Shown here one piece after another: positions 7,701 through 15,455 of a DNA stretch of 29,779 bases. Source of the DNA: Ectothiorhodospiraceae bacterium (GTDB lineage Bacteria > Pseudomonadota > Gammaproteobacteria > Thiohalomonadales > Thiohalomonadaceae). Position numbers and translations under genes: made by a program. Under the pieces are notes generated by a model, which was given only the letters and a program-made list of their open reading frames with translations, did no database searches and was not told where the DNA came from. The first letter of the stretch is position 1, and each line of letters opens with the position of its first letter. The stretch is from contig SLDE01000041.1 of assembly GCA_007125455.1 (NCBI GenBank), forward strand, positions 1 to 29,779, read 5' to 3'.

Positions 7701-8111
7701 ATGATGATGAAATGGCTGATGGTATTGGCTGCTGTGATGCTCAGCAGCAGTGTTATGGCAAGGGATGTCTCGGAGCTTTCTGCGCCAATCGTCCTGTTGA
7801 CCCCGGTGGTGGGACAGAATGCCGATGCACTGGCGTTGAGTCCGCAGCAGCGTCAGGTATTGCGTGATTGGGTCAACACGGCCCCCGCCAAACGCATGGC
7901 GGTGGAGGATGAGGTGGTAGTGCTGCGCGCGAAACTGCGCGAGGCGATCTATCAGGGTAGCCCCCAGGCGGAGCGGGAGTCACTGGCACAGCGTATCGGT
8001 GAGCTGGAGACCCGGCTGCTGATGATCCGCAGCCAGTGTGTTGAGCACTGGCGCAGCCACCTGAGCGCGAAACAGTTCGCCAAGGCGGTGGCGCTGGCAA
8101 AACAACGCTGA
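7701..8111 (+). CDS. Small periplasmic helical protein, Spy/CpxP-like
   Basis: 136 residues with a signal peptide (MMMKWLMVLAAVMLSSSVMA). The mature part is mostly helical and has two LTxxQ-like blocks, LSPQQRQVLRDWV and LSAKQFAKAVALA, flanking a charged helix (EVVVLRAKLREAIY). This resembles the Spy/CpxP/CnrX group of periplasmic chaperones and metal sensors, although overall similarity is weak by eye. It is last in the copper gene group, which suggests a role in metal-stress sensing or protein folding in the periplasm. Three tandem ATG codons begin the frame with CAGGGG just upstream. A hairpin follows the stop. Confidence 0.7.
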   Translation: MMMKWLMVLAAVMLSSSVMARDVSELSAPIVLLTPVVGQNADALALSPQQRQVLRDWVNTAPAKRMAVEDEVVVLRAKLREAIYQGSPQAERESLAQRIGELETRLLMIRSQCVEHWRSHLSAKQFAKAVALAKQR

Positions 8112-8117
8112 GTATCC

Positions 8118-8140
8118 GGCGTGGGTACCCAGCCCGCGCC
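8118..8140. terminator. Hairpin between convergent genes (possible terminator)
   Basis: GGCGTGGG at 8118-8125 pairs with CCCGCGCC at 8133-8140 (8 bp, one T-G wobble) around a 7-nt loop. It lies in the 31-nt gap between two convergent genes, where a bidirectional stop would be useful. There is no T-run, so intrinsic termination is uncertain. Confidence 0.4.
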
Positions 8141-8142
8141 GT

Positions 8143-11082
8143 TCACCCTTGCTGGCTTGGGGCCTCTTCCTCGCCCGGCCACATCTGTCGGCGGCACAGC
8201 CCGGCCATGCGGCAATACTCACAGACCTTCTCGTCCCCCCAGGCGGGCAGGGGCTCACCCGCCTCAATGGCGAGATCCAATTGCTTGAGGCGTGCTAGCA
8301 CCGCCTCACTGAGGCCATCCAATTCCTCGCCCGCCAGGGTATAGGGCTGCTTGACCCCTTTATCGTCCAGCTTCAGATAGGCCACCTCGCCCACCGGGCG
8401 TGCCTCGCCACGGCGCAGCAGGGCGTAGAAGGGTAGCTGCACCTGTTCACCCGCCAGCACCTCCTCCTGTTTGGGCGGGGTGCCGGTCTTGTAGTCGATG
8501 ATCCCCAACTGCTCGCTGTCGGCGTCGATGCGATCCAGCCGCCCGTGGATCACCACCCCGTCCACTGGATGGCTAATGTTCTGCTCCACCTCGCTCACCT
8601 GCCAGTGGCGCGCCCGCTCCAGTTGCCAGTCGATATAGGCGGGGATCTGCTTGAGCCAGCGCTGTAGCCAGCCGCGATGGAGGAAGTTGTCCTCCAGATC
8701 GGCGGCGAATACCGCCTCGCTGATCTGCGTCAGTAGCTTGATCGCCGGGTCGCGATACTGCGCCTGGAAGGGCTGGTCGAAGGGGCCAGGTAGCCCCGCG
8801 ATGCCACCGTGAAAGGCCTGCAAACAGCGGTGTACCCGCTCCCCATAGTCGGACTTTTCCAGTGCCTCGCGGATGGGCTCCGGGGCCACCAGGCGCAGCC
8901 CGCGCGCGGCAAAGAACTGGTAGGGGCAGTCCAGCAGTTGCTGGTAGGCCGAGGCGGAGTATTGGTGGCGCAGCAGCTCCCCAGGCAGGCTGGGGGCGGG
9001 CCTGGATGTGACGGCAGGTAGTGGGGTGGTTGCGGTGATACGGGTGGCCGGGTCCTGCAGCAAGGCGGCCAGCTCCCGATCCTGAGCATCCTCGCCCCAG
9101 GCCAGTTGCAAAAGCGCGCGCAGCCCCTCCAGCCAGGGGCTGGGGGTGATCTCTTCATCGCCCTCGCGCTGGCGGTAACTGAGCATGATCTGTGGGGCTG
9201 CCTCCAGCAGGCGGCGGTAGTGGTAGAAGCGCTCGGAGAGCCTTTCATCACCACAGGGTAGCCCCAGCTCGCGTCGCACCGCATCGTTGAAGAAGGGGGT
9301 GCCGGCATGGCCACCTGGCAGGAACTCGCGCTCCAGTGCCGCGATGATCAGCCCATCGAAGTGGGCGAACTCCGACTGGCTCAGGCCCATCAGCTCGACC
9401 CCGAACCCACTGGCCGGGGGCTGAAAGTGGTAGCGCTCCAGGCTGCGCCCCAGCCAGCCGCGAAAGGCGAGCCAGTCCATCCGCAGCGGCTCGGCCACCA
9501 GAGCGGCGCGCATCTGCTGCAGTTCATCGAGCAGCCGTTGTCCGGCGGCATCTTCGGCCAGTTGGGGGCTGATCCCCAGGCTTTCCAGACTGCGCAGCAG
9601 GGCATCGAACAGTCCCAGTGCCGACTGCTCACCAGCGGCGACGTACTTGCCCAGTGTTGCGGCCGCCTTGGCCAGCCGTTCCAGCAGGGTATCGATCAGT
9701 GATAGTTGTTCTCCCAGTTCCCCGGGGAGGCGCCGCTGGCGCAGGCGCAGGTGGTGGCGGTAGCGGCTTAGGCCGCTGCCGATCCCCTCGCCCTCGATCA
9801 GGTCATGTTGCAGGCGGTAGACCGTTTGCAGGTGGGCCTCGCGTGCCTCATCGGCCACGATGAAGGGGGACTTAAGCAGATCCAGCAGGGCCACGTGGGG
9901 GAAATCCTCCTCCACACATTGCAGCCAGCGTTCCAGCACCGCCGCCGCGCTGGTGGTGGAGAGGGCCCAGCCGCCGGCGTCCTCCAGTGGGATCCCGGCC
10001 CGCTCCAGCAGGGCGCGTACCCGCCGAGCCAGTTTGCGATTCTCGGTGACGATGCCGATCCGCTCGCGCCCTTCCAGCAACCAGCGGCGTACCTGCAGGG
10101 CCACCGCCTGGGCCTCCTCCTCGTTGCCATGGGCGGCGAACAGGCTGAGCTGCGCGTGCAGTGGGTTGTCTGGGTAGCGCTCGGCAAGGGCGCGCGCCCG
10201 TGCCGCCAGTGGCTCGCCTTGCTCGGCATCGGGCAGATAGAGGGTGTCGAACACCTGGCTGCGCGGTTGAACCGGGGGGGTGGGGATGTTGCAGTCCAGT
10301 GCGGCGGCGAGCTGCTGCAGTGGTCTTTCCGGGTGGAAACCGCGCTGGCCAGGGTCGATGTCGCCCAGTTGGGCCTGGATCATGACCGTGACGGTCGGCT
10401 GCCGTACCAGCCCCGCCAGCCACTCACGCTCGCTGCGGCTCAGGCAGGCGGGGGCCAGCAGGTAGAGTGCCCCTTCCGGGGGCTGCGCCAGGCTGGCCTG
10501 GCGTTGCAGCAATCGGTGGGTGGGGCGGTCGAGCAGTGCGCGAGCGCCCAACTCGCTGTGCCAGGCCTGCCACAGGGTGTGTACCAGCTGCGCCTCGCGC
10601 TGTAACGCCTGGTGAGGTTTTTCGCCGGGCAGGCGGTAGCCTTCTGTCAGTTGGACGATAAAGGTGGCGGCATCCTCCGGCAGGCGTACCTGCTGCTCGC
10701 CCAGCTCATCGAACAGTTCCAAAAGGCTGTCGGTAAGCGCCCACTCATTCCCTTCGCCAAACAGGCCGGGGTGTTGGCGCAGCGCGTTGAGCAGGATCAG
10801 CTCACGACGCTGGGCACTCACCGGGGCGGGCAAGCCTTGGCCAAACCCTCCCAGCCACTGGCTTAGTCCAAGGATGCGCGGCCCCAGCAGGGCTGAATAA
10901 CCCAAGGCCTCGGCCTGACGCAGCAGCTCCCGGCGCAGACGCACCGCCGCCTGGGGATCGGGCAACAGGATGGTGACGGTTTCGAGGCGAGGCAGCCGCG
11001 ACTGCTGATCGGCAAGCAACTGTCGGGCGAGCTGCTGCAGCGGATCCTCGGCATAGGCGATGAAGTGAAGGTTGTCTGGCAT
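8143..11082 (-). CDS. AddB/RecB-like PD-(D/E)XK DNA repair nuclease (TIGR03623-like)
   Basis: 979 residues from the ATG at 11082 (MPDNLHFIAYAEDPLQQLAR). The frame is open for 63 more codons upstream, but those read as intergenic DNA. The N-terminal two thirds look like an inactivated helicase-like region of the AddB type. The C-terminal part has a RecB-family nuclease core: VVIHGRLDRID, then IIDYKTG carrying the D and K of the PD-(D/E)XK site. Four cysteines, one in LLDCPYQFF and three in CEYCRMAGLC, match the iron-sulfur cluster layout of AddB-type nucleases. The architecture fits the proteobacterial 'probable DNA repair protein' family. A UvrD-type helicase partner often lies next to this gene, but none is adjacent here. 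No good ribosome site precedes the chosen start, so the start is less certain than the gene. Confidence 0.88.
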   Translation of the reverse strand: MPDNLHFIAYAEDPLQQLARQLLADQQSRLPRLETVTILLPDPQAAVRLRRELLRQAEALGYSALLGPRILGLSQWLGGFGQGLPAPVSAQRRELILLNALRQHPGLFGEGNEWALTDSLLELFDELGEQQVRLPEDAATFIVQLTEGYRLPGEKPHQALQREAQLVHTLWQAWHSELGARALLDRPTHRLLQRQASLAQPPEGALYLLAPACLSRSEREWLAGLVRQPTVTVMIQAQLGDIDPGQRGFHPERPLQQLAAALDCNIPTPPVQPRSQVFDTLYLPDAEQGEPLAARARALAERYPDNPLHAQLSLFAAHGNEEEAQAVALQVRRWLLEGRERIGIVTENRKLARRVRALLERAGIPLEDAGGWALSTTSAAAVLERWLQCVEEDFPHVALLDLLKSPFIVADEAREAHLQTVYRLQHDLIEGEGIGSGLSRYRHHLRLRQRRLPGELGEQLSLIDTLLERLAKAAATLGKYVAAGEQSALGLFDALLRSLESLGISPQLAEDAAGQRLLDELQQMRAALVAEPLRMDWLAFRGWLGRSLERYHFQPPASGFGVELMGLSQSEFAHFDGLIIAALEREFLPGGHAGTPFFNDAVRRELGLPCGDERLSERFYHYRRLLEAAPQIMLSYRQREGDEEITPSPWLEGLRALLQLAWGEDAQDRELAALLQDPATRITATTPLPAVTSRPAPSLPGELLRHQYSASAYQQLLDCPYQFFAARGLRLVAPEPIREALEKSDYGERVHRCLQAFHGGIAGLPGPFDQPFQAQYRDPAIKLLTQISEAVFAADLEDNFLHRGWLQRWLKQIPAYIDWQLERARHWQVSEVEQNISHPVDGVVIHGRLDRIDADSEQLGIIDYKTGTPPKQEEVLAGEQVQLPFYALLRRGEARPVGEVAYLKLDDKGVKQPYTLAGEELDGLSEAVLARLKQLDLAIEAGEPLPAWGDEKVCEYCRMAGLCRRQMWPGEEEAPSQQG

Positions 11083-11336
11083 AGCGGGAAGATACCGCGT
11101 GCCAATGGGACGGGCAAGCCTATAAGTTGAATGGCTGGACACGGTACGAAAAACACCGTTCTTTGTGTCTTGAAAGTAGTAAAAAACACCCGCTGAACGT
11201 ATGCTGTAATGGTAGTGGGTGGGGATTAATGACGGTAACCACCCGCCCACGAGATGCGCTAAAGCGATCACGGCGCTGATGTACGCGGCGCGTACTTACA
11301 AATAATGCTGGATATTGGCTGTTTTGCCACCGCAGG

Positions 11337-12782
11337 ATGTTCATGTTGATGAAGTTGCCGAGCCTTGCTTTGCGTCACCTGTATTATCTGGCCTGTTCTA
11401 GTGGGTTGGTGTTACTGCATTTGCTGGCCTTGTTCGACGGTGGCGTGCTTCCCCTCCTGGCCCCGCTTGGCGTGTATCTTGCCTTCCTCTTGCTCGATCG
11501 CCTGGTGTGGGCGCGGCGGGAGCCCTTCCCCATGCTGGTGACGAGCATCGCCAGACACCAGCGCTTGCATTTTTATCACACCTTCTCGACCTATCTGCTG
11601 GTTGCCCTGCTGGTGTTTTTGTTGTTGCGGGAGGTGCTACAGCTTTCCCTGGCCGATTCGCTGTATAGCGTGGGTTTCATTCTGGTGTTTGGTTTGCTCG
11701 CCTGCATCGACCTTACCTTGATGGCCACCCGCGACTGGTATCAGCAGGGCGGACAGCAACAGATCAAGGGCTTTCGCCTGATCCCTGCCTCGGTGGTGCT
11801 AAGGGCCACCATCGTCACGGTGATGGGTAGCGTGGGATTGCTGTTGGTGATGATATTTTATGGCCTGTATGCGGTTGTGGCAGAGGCTGGCAGCATGGTG
11901 TCGATGGCGGTGCTCAATGCGGCGCTGCTGGCACTTCTCTATCTTTCGATGATGGCCTGGCTGATGGCGCGTATTGCACGCCGCTTTGCCGATAATCTGC
12001 ATTATGTCCTGGAGACACAGCTTAAGGTGGTACGGGATGTTCAGGCCGGGGATTACTCCCAAACCATCCCCTTGCTCAATCAGGACGAGCTGGGCCTGAT
12101 GAGTATGCAGCTCAACAGGCTGTTGGAATATATCCAAAAGCGCGCGGATGTTGAGAACATGCTCAAGCGGGTGGTTAGCCCGGAGATCATGGAAAAGCTG
12201 ATGAGCACGGACAGCGAGTTGCTAAAGCGTGGTGAAGAGCGTGATGTGGCGATCCTGTTTTGCGATGTGCGCGGCTTTACCGAGATGAGCGAAGGGGCCA
12301 CATCAACCGAGATCATCCGTTTTCTCAATACCTTCTTTTCCGAGCTGGCAGAGATGGTGCACCGCCACCATGGCACCATCAATAAGTTCATGGGCGATGC
12401 TATCTTGGCCGTTTACAGTGCCGAGACACCCAACGAAGCGGTGGATTCGGCGATGAATACCGCCAGTGAGATCAATATGCGGGTGCGCCAGATGCGTCTG
12501 CCCAATGGTGGTCTGCCGGAAACCGGCACCGGGATACATTTTGGTCGGGTCGTGGCCGGCACCATCGGCTCCGAGCAGCGCTACGAGTATACCTACCTGG
12601 GGGATGCGGTGAACACCGCCAGCCGACTGCAGGGATTGAGCCAGCGCCTGGGTTACCCGGTGATCGTCTCGGTGGAGGCCTACCTGGAGATGTCTGAGTA
12701 TCTGCAGGCGGGATTGTCCGATCTGGGCCAGCATCGGGTGCGTGGCAAGGCCGATCCCTTACACATCTATGCTGGGAGCTAG
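11337..12782 (+). CDS. Membrane class III adenylate cyclase (6TM-HAMP-cyclase)
   Basis: 481 residues. About six hydrophobic segments occupy residues 12-207, followed by a HAMP-like linker (to about 260) and a cyclase domain (about 300-481). The catalytic set is complete: metal aspartates D310 (FCDVRGF) and D354 (KFMGDA), the adenine-selecting pair K350 and T419 (YTYLGD), and transition-state N426 and R430 (VNTASRL). Lys/Thr at the base-selecting positions indicates ATP, so it should make cAMP. The membrane-HAMP layout recalls the Rv1318c-type cyclases of mycobacteria. Three in-frame ATGs lie at 11337, 11343 and 11349; AGGA at 11334-11337 favours the second. The gene converges on the HD-GYP gene. 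Confidence 0.93.
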   Translation: MFMLMKLPSLALRHLYYLACSSGLVLLHLLALFDGGVLPLLAPLGVYLAFLLLDRLVWARREPFPMLVTSIARHQRLHFYHTFSTYLLVALLVFLLLREVLQLSLADSLYSVGFILVFGLLACIDLTLMATRDWYQQGGQQQIKGFRLIPASVVLRATIVTVMGSVGLLLVMIFYGLYAVVAEAGSMVSMAVLNAALLALLYLSMMAWLMARIARRFADNLHYVLETQLKVVRDVQAGDYSQTIPLLNQDELGLMSMQLNRLLEYIQKRADVENMLKRVVSPEIMEKLMSTDSELLKRGEERDVAILFCDVRGFTEMSEGATSTEIIRFLNTFFSELAEMVHRHHGTINKFMGDAILAVYSAETPNEAVDSAMNTASEINMRVRQMRLPNGGLPETGTGIHFGRVVAGTIGSEQRYEYTYLGDAVNTASRLQGLSQRLGYPVIVSVEAYLEMSEYLQAGLSDLGQHRVRGKADPLHIYAGS

Positions 12783-12787
12783 TGTCT

Positions 12788-12820
12788 TGTCACGCTGACA
12801 TGGGCAGTTTACTCGTGACA
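12788..12820. terminator. Stem-loop between convergent cyclase and HD-GYP genes
   Basis: TGTCACG at 12788-12794 and CGTGACA at 12814-12820 form a perfect 7-bp stem with a 19-nt loop. It fills the 38-nt gap between two convergent stop codons. The lack of a T-run and the long loop make it a weak terminator candidate; a palindromic protein site is also possible. Confidence 0.35.
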
Positions 12821-14029
12821 CTACGCTAGCAGATAGGAGCGTATGTCCACCCCGTAGGCATTGGGCGGCAGGACCTGGCGAATGGCATAGGACTTGGTTG
12901 AGCCGCCCTTGTCGAAGCTGGCCAGGTTGAGCAGACGGGGCTGTTTGTAGGGGCGCTTGTCCGGGCCGCGTACCAGCATCAGGCGCGGGTGGAGGTGTTC
13001 GCCGGGGGGCGAGGACATCACGATACCCACCTCACCGCTATCCAGCTCCACCAGGCTGCCTACCGGGTAGACCCCCAAACATTGAATGAAGGCTTCGGTC
13101 AGCTTGGCATCGAATAGGCTGTCGCGGTGGCGATAGAGGTGGCGCAGCGCTTCACTTGCCGACATACCCTGTCCCTGACTGCCCTGGATGAGGTTGTCGT
13201 AGACATTGACGATCGCGACGATCTTGGCGAACAGGGTCATGGCCTTGCCATTCAGGCCACGGGGATAACCCTTGCCATCGACCTGCTCATGGTGGGAGTA
13301 GGCCGCATCGATCACGCTTTCGCTGATCCCCTGGGTCTCGCGCAGCAACTGCGCGCCAAACTCCGGGTGGCGCTTGAGTAGCTGACGCTCTTCTTCGGTG
13401 TTTGGGCCATGGATGATAATGTGTTGCGGGATACGGACCTTGCCAATATCGTGCAACAGGGCTGCAACGCCCAATTCCTCCACCATCTTCTGCGAAAACT
13501 TCATGTAGCGCCCGAGCGTCAGCGCCAGGATGCTGGTGCTGATGGCGTGCTCTTCCTCTTCCTGTTTGAGGCTTTTTATGCTGCCCAGCAGCAGCATGGC
13601 GTCGGGGTTGCGGGCCAGGCTTTCAAACAGATCCGAGACCACTTCAGTGATCACGATGTCATCAAGCGGCTGCTGCGAATTCATGCGTTGCAGTATCTCT
13701 GAGACCTGCTCCTGGGCGAAGTGCTTGACCTTGCGCGCCTTGCCAAGCTCCTCCTCGACGGCGATACGTGCGGCGGGTTTTTCGTAGCCGTGCTCAGATT
13801 TGGGGATGGCGAGCGACTCCATCGGTGGAGGAGGGGCCTCTTCTGCCTGGTAGTTGCTTTGCTCCTCGTCGATAAAGACGTAGGAACAATGGCGTGCCAG
13901 CTCGTTGATGTCGCCCTGGCTGGTGATGGCAAAGCCTTGAAACAAAAACGGCGTTTCGAGCCAGGGCCTGTCCAGTTCACTGACATACATGCCGATCTGC
14001 AACTTGTTGGTATCGACTTTTCGTTTCAT
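12821..14029 (-). CDS. HD-GYP cyclic-di-GMP phosphodiesterase with DUF3391 N-terminus
   Basis: 402 residues. Residues 1-120 match the DUF3391 type (MKRKVDTNKLQIGMYVSELD, TPFLFQGFAI). The HD-GYP domain follows, with LLHDIGK (H193-D194), the HHEQVDGKGYPRGL block (G254-Y255-P256) and AKIVAIVNVYDNL. All signature residues are intact, so it should hydrolyse c-di-GMP in the cytoplasm. The C-terminal region (GSLVELDSGEVGIVMSSPP) is usual for this family. It stands alone on the minus strand, 100 nt downstream of the CHAD gene. With the nearby PilZ protein it points to c-di-GMP control of motility or attachment. Confidence 0.95.
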   Translation of the reverse strand: MKRKVDTNKLQIGMYVSELDRPWLETPFLFQGFAITSQGDINELARHCSYVFIDEEQSNYQAEEAPPPPMESLAIPKSEHGYEKPAARIAVEEELGKARKVKHFAQEQVSEILQRMNSQQPLDDIVITEVVSDLFESLARNPDAMLLLGSIKSLKQEEEEHAISTSILALTLGRYMKFSQKMVEELGVAALLHDIGKVRIPQHIIIHGPNTEEERQLLKRHPEFGAQLLRETQGISESVIDAAYSHHEQVDGKGYPRGLNGKAMTLFAKIVAIVNVYDNLIQGSQGQGMSASEALRHLYRHRDSLFDAKLTEAFIQCLGVYPVGSLVELDSGEVGIVMSSPPGEHLHPRLMLVRGPDKRPYKQPRLLNLASFDKGGSTKSYAIRQVLPPNAYGVDIRSYLLA

Positions 14030-14129
14030 GACACACCGGGGTTAAACAGCATCTTCGTACAGTAGCACGCCAAGGGGTTTGCATCACCCAGTTAGCATAT
14101 TCCGGGAGAGACATGGGGCACAATGGCCG

Positions 14130-14996
14130 TTACTTTAGCGCCTTGATGGCCTTGCGGAGCCGGGACAGCGGCGGCTTGCGCAAGGCCCGTTTCAGGGCCT
14201 TGGTCTGCGCTGCCGAACGGGCCTTTAGCTGCTGTATGGCCTGGTTTAGCTGTTCGTGCTGGGCAGGGTTGTTGCACCCTTGCGCCAGTTGCTTAAGGGT
14301 CTGCATCAGCAGTTGCAGGTCGCGATGCTTACCGATTTGGTCCTGTAGGCGTTTGAGTTGTTTGACCGTACGGGCACAGGGGCGGCACTCGCCCATGAAG
14401 GGTTCCAGTAGATAGCGGATCTTTTTGATGCGTATGCGCAGACGGTGTACGTCGCTATCGCGCCAGTGTTTATTCACCTGCTTAAGTTGCCCCTTGAGGC
14501 GCTTGGCCTGCTTGCGCAGGCGTTTGGCGGCGAGGCGCCCCAGGCGTTGCTGGTCCGGTTGTGGCGGGGTATCCGGTGCCGCGTCCAGGGCCTGGATGGC
14601 GCTGGGCAGATCCTGCAGCCCGGCGCTGTATGCGTCGAGCTGTTGTTGCCATTCCCCCTCCAGCCAATCGAGGCGTGTCGGCAGGCTGTTGAGCAGCGCC
14701 AGCGCCACCTCCAGGTCGCGTAGTGGGTTGGTGCGCCGGAAAATTTCGCGTAGCTTGGCTGGGCGTGGATCACGGGGGTTGATGGCCGGGGCGAAGGCCT
14801 GGTAAAGGCTGCGTAGACGGCGCATCGCCACCCGCAGGTCGTGCAATGCCTCGGGGTCGTCCTGGTGGTGCTTGCGAAAGTGGGCGCTGGCCTGGCGCAG
14901 ATCCTGCCAGGCCTGTTGCAGCAGTTGGTGCAGGCCGCTGTGTACCGCTTGGCCGCTTAGTTTTTTGTTAGCAGTTGTTTGGGGTTTAGTTGCCAT
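14130..14996 (-). CDS. CHAD-domain protein
   Basis: 288 residues from the ATG at 14996 (MATKPQTTANKK). The frame extends further upstream, but that part is inside sixA. The protein is almost wholly a CHAD domain: an alpha-helical bundle with conserved basic and histidine residues (EALHDLRVAMRRLRSLYQAF; VHRLRIRIKKIRYLLEPFMG) and a strongly basic Lys/Arg/Gln-rich composition. CHAD domains bind inorganic polyphosphate through this basic surface. The chosen start overlaps sixA by 40 nt, which suggests translational coupling; no ribosome site is evident, and the true start might be a non-ATG codon further in. It is third in the pyk-sixA-CHAD group. SixA and CHAD genes are commonly neighbours, though the joint function is not established. 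Confidence 0.88.
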   Translation of the reverse strand: MATKPQTTANKKLSGQAVHSGLHQLLQQAWQDLRQASAHFRKHHQDDPEALHDLRVAMRRLRSLYQAFAPAINPRDPRPAKLREIFRRTNPLRDLEVALALLNSLPTRLDWLEGEWQQQLDAYSAGLQDLPSAIQALDAAPDTPPQPDQQRLGRLAAKRLRKQAKRLKGQLKQVNKHWRDSDVHRLRIRIKKIRYLLEPFMGECRPCARTVKQLKRLQDQIGKHRDLQLLMQTLKQLAQGCNNPAQHEQLNQAIQQLKARSAAQTKALKRALRKPPLSRLRKAIKALK

Positions 14997-15454
14997 TGTA
15001 GTTCGGCTTTGCCTGGATGGATGGGTTCTTCCAAGTGTAGCAGGGCAGCGCCGCCCTTTTTCAGGCGTACAAAGGAGCGGGCCTGGCCACACAGCAGCAG
15101 GCCGATAAACTCGCTCAGGTCCGGCTCGTGGCCAACCAGTACCACCGGGCCTGGCAGGCTTGCCAGCTGTTGCAGTAACTCCCCGGCATCACCACCCGGT
15201 GCCAGTGCCTGGCAGTCCCTGGGGAAAAGCGGCCACTGGGTGGCGAGGATCGCGGCGGTCTGGCGGGTGCGCAGGTAGGGGCTGCACAGCAGGCTGGCTG
15301 GTTCGGGCAACAGGGTGTGTAGTTGTTTAGCGATGGCCTGCATGCGGCCCTCTCCCTTGCGGGTGAGGGGGCGGTGGCTATCGGGGAGCCCCTGGGCTGT
15401 GGCCTCCTCCCGTTCGAGGGCGATGGCGTGGCGGACAATGAGGAGTTGTTTCAT
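14957..15454 (-). CDS. sixA: Phosphohistidine phosphatase SixA
   Basis: 165 residues of the histidine-phosphatase superfamily. The catalytic R-H pair is R8-H9 in MKQLLIVRHAIALER, and the second histidine lies in VVLVGHEPDLSEFIGLL. LTRKGEGRMQAIAKQL and SPYLRTRQTAAIL are standard family blocks. SixA removes phosphate from histidines of phosphotransfer proteins such as ArcB in E. coli or PTS components. The ATG is 1 nt after the pyk stop, so it should be co-transcribed and possibly translationally coupled. The tail overlaps the CHAD start. Confidence 0.92.
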   Translation of the reverse strand: MKQLLIVRHAIALEREEATAQGLPDSHRPLTRKGEGRMQAIAKQLHTLLPEPASLLCSPYLRTRQTAAILATQWPLFPRDCQALAPGGDAGELLQQLASLPGPVVLVGHEPDLSEFIGLLLCGQARSFVRLKKGGAALLHLEEPIHPGKAELQWQLNPKQLLTKN

Positions 15455-15455
15455 G

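Noticed and set aside
8871..9050. Frameshift or pseudogene in the repair nuclease
   Set aside because: The frame is open throughout and keeps the cysteine and PD-(D/E)XK motifs, so there is no sign of damage.
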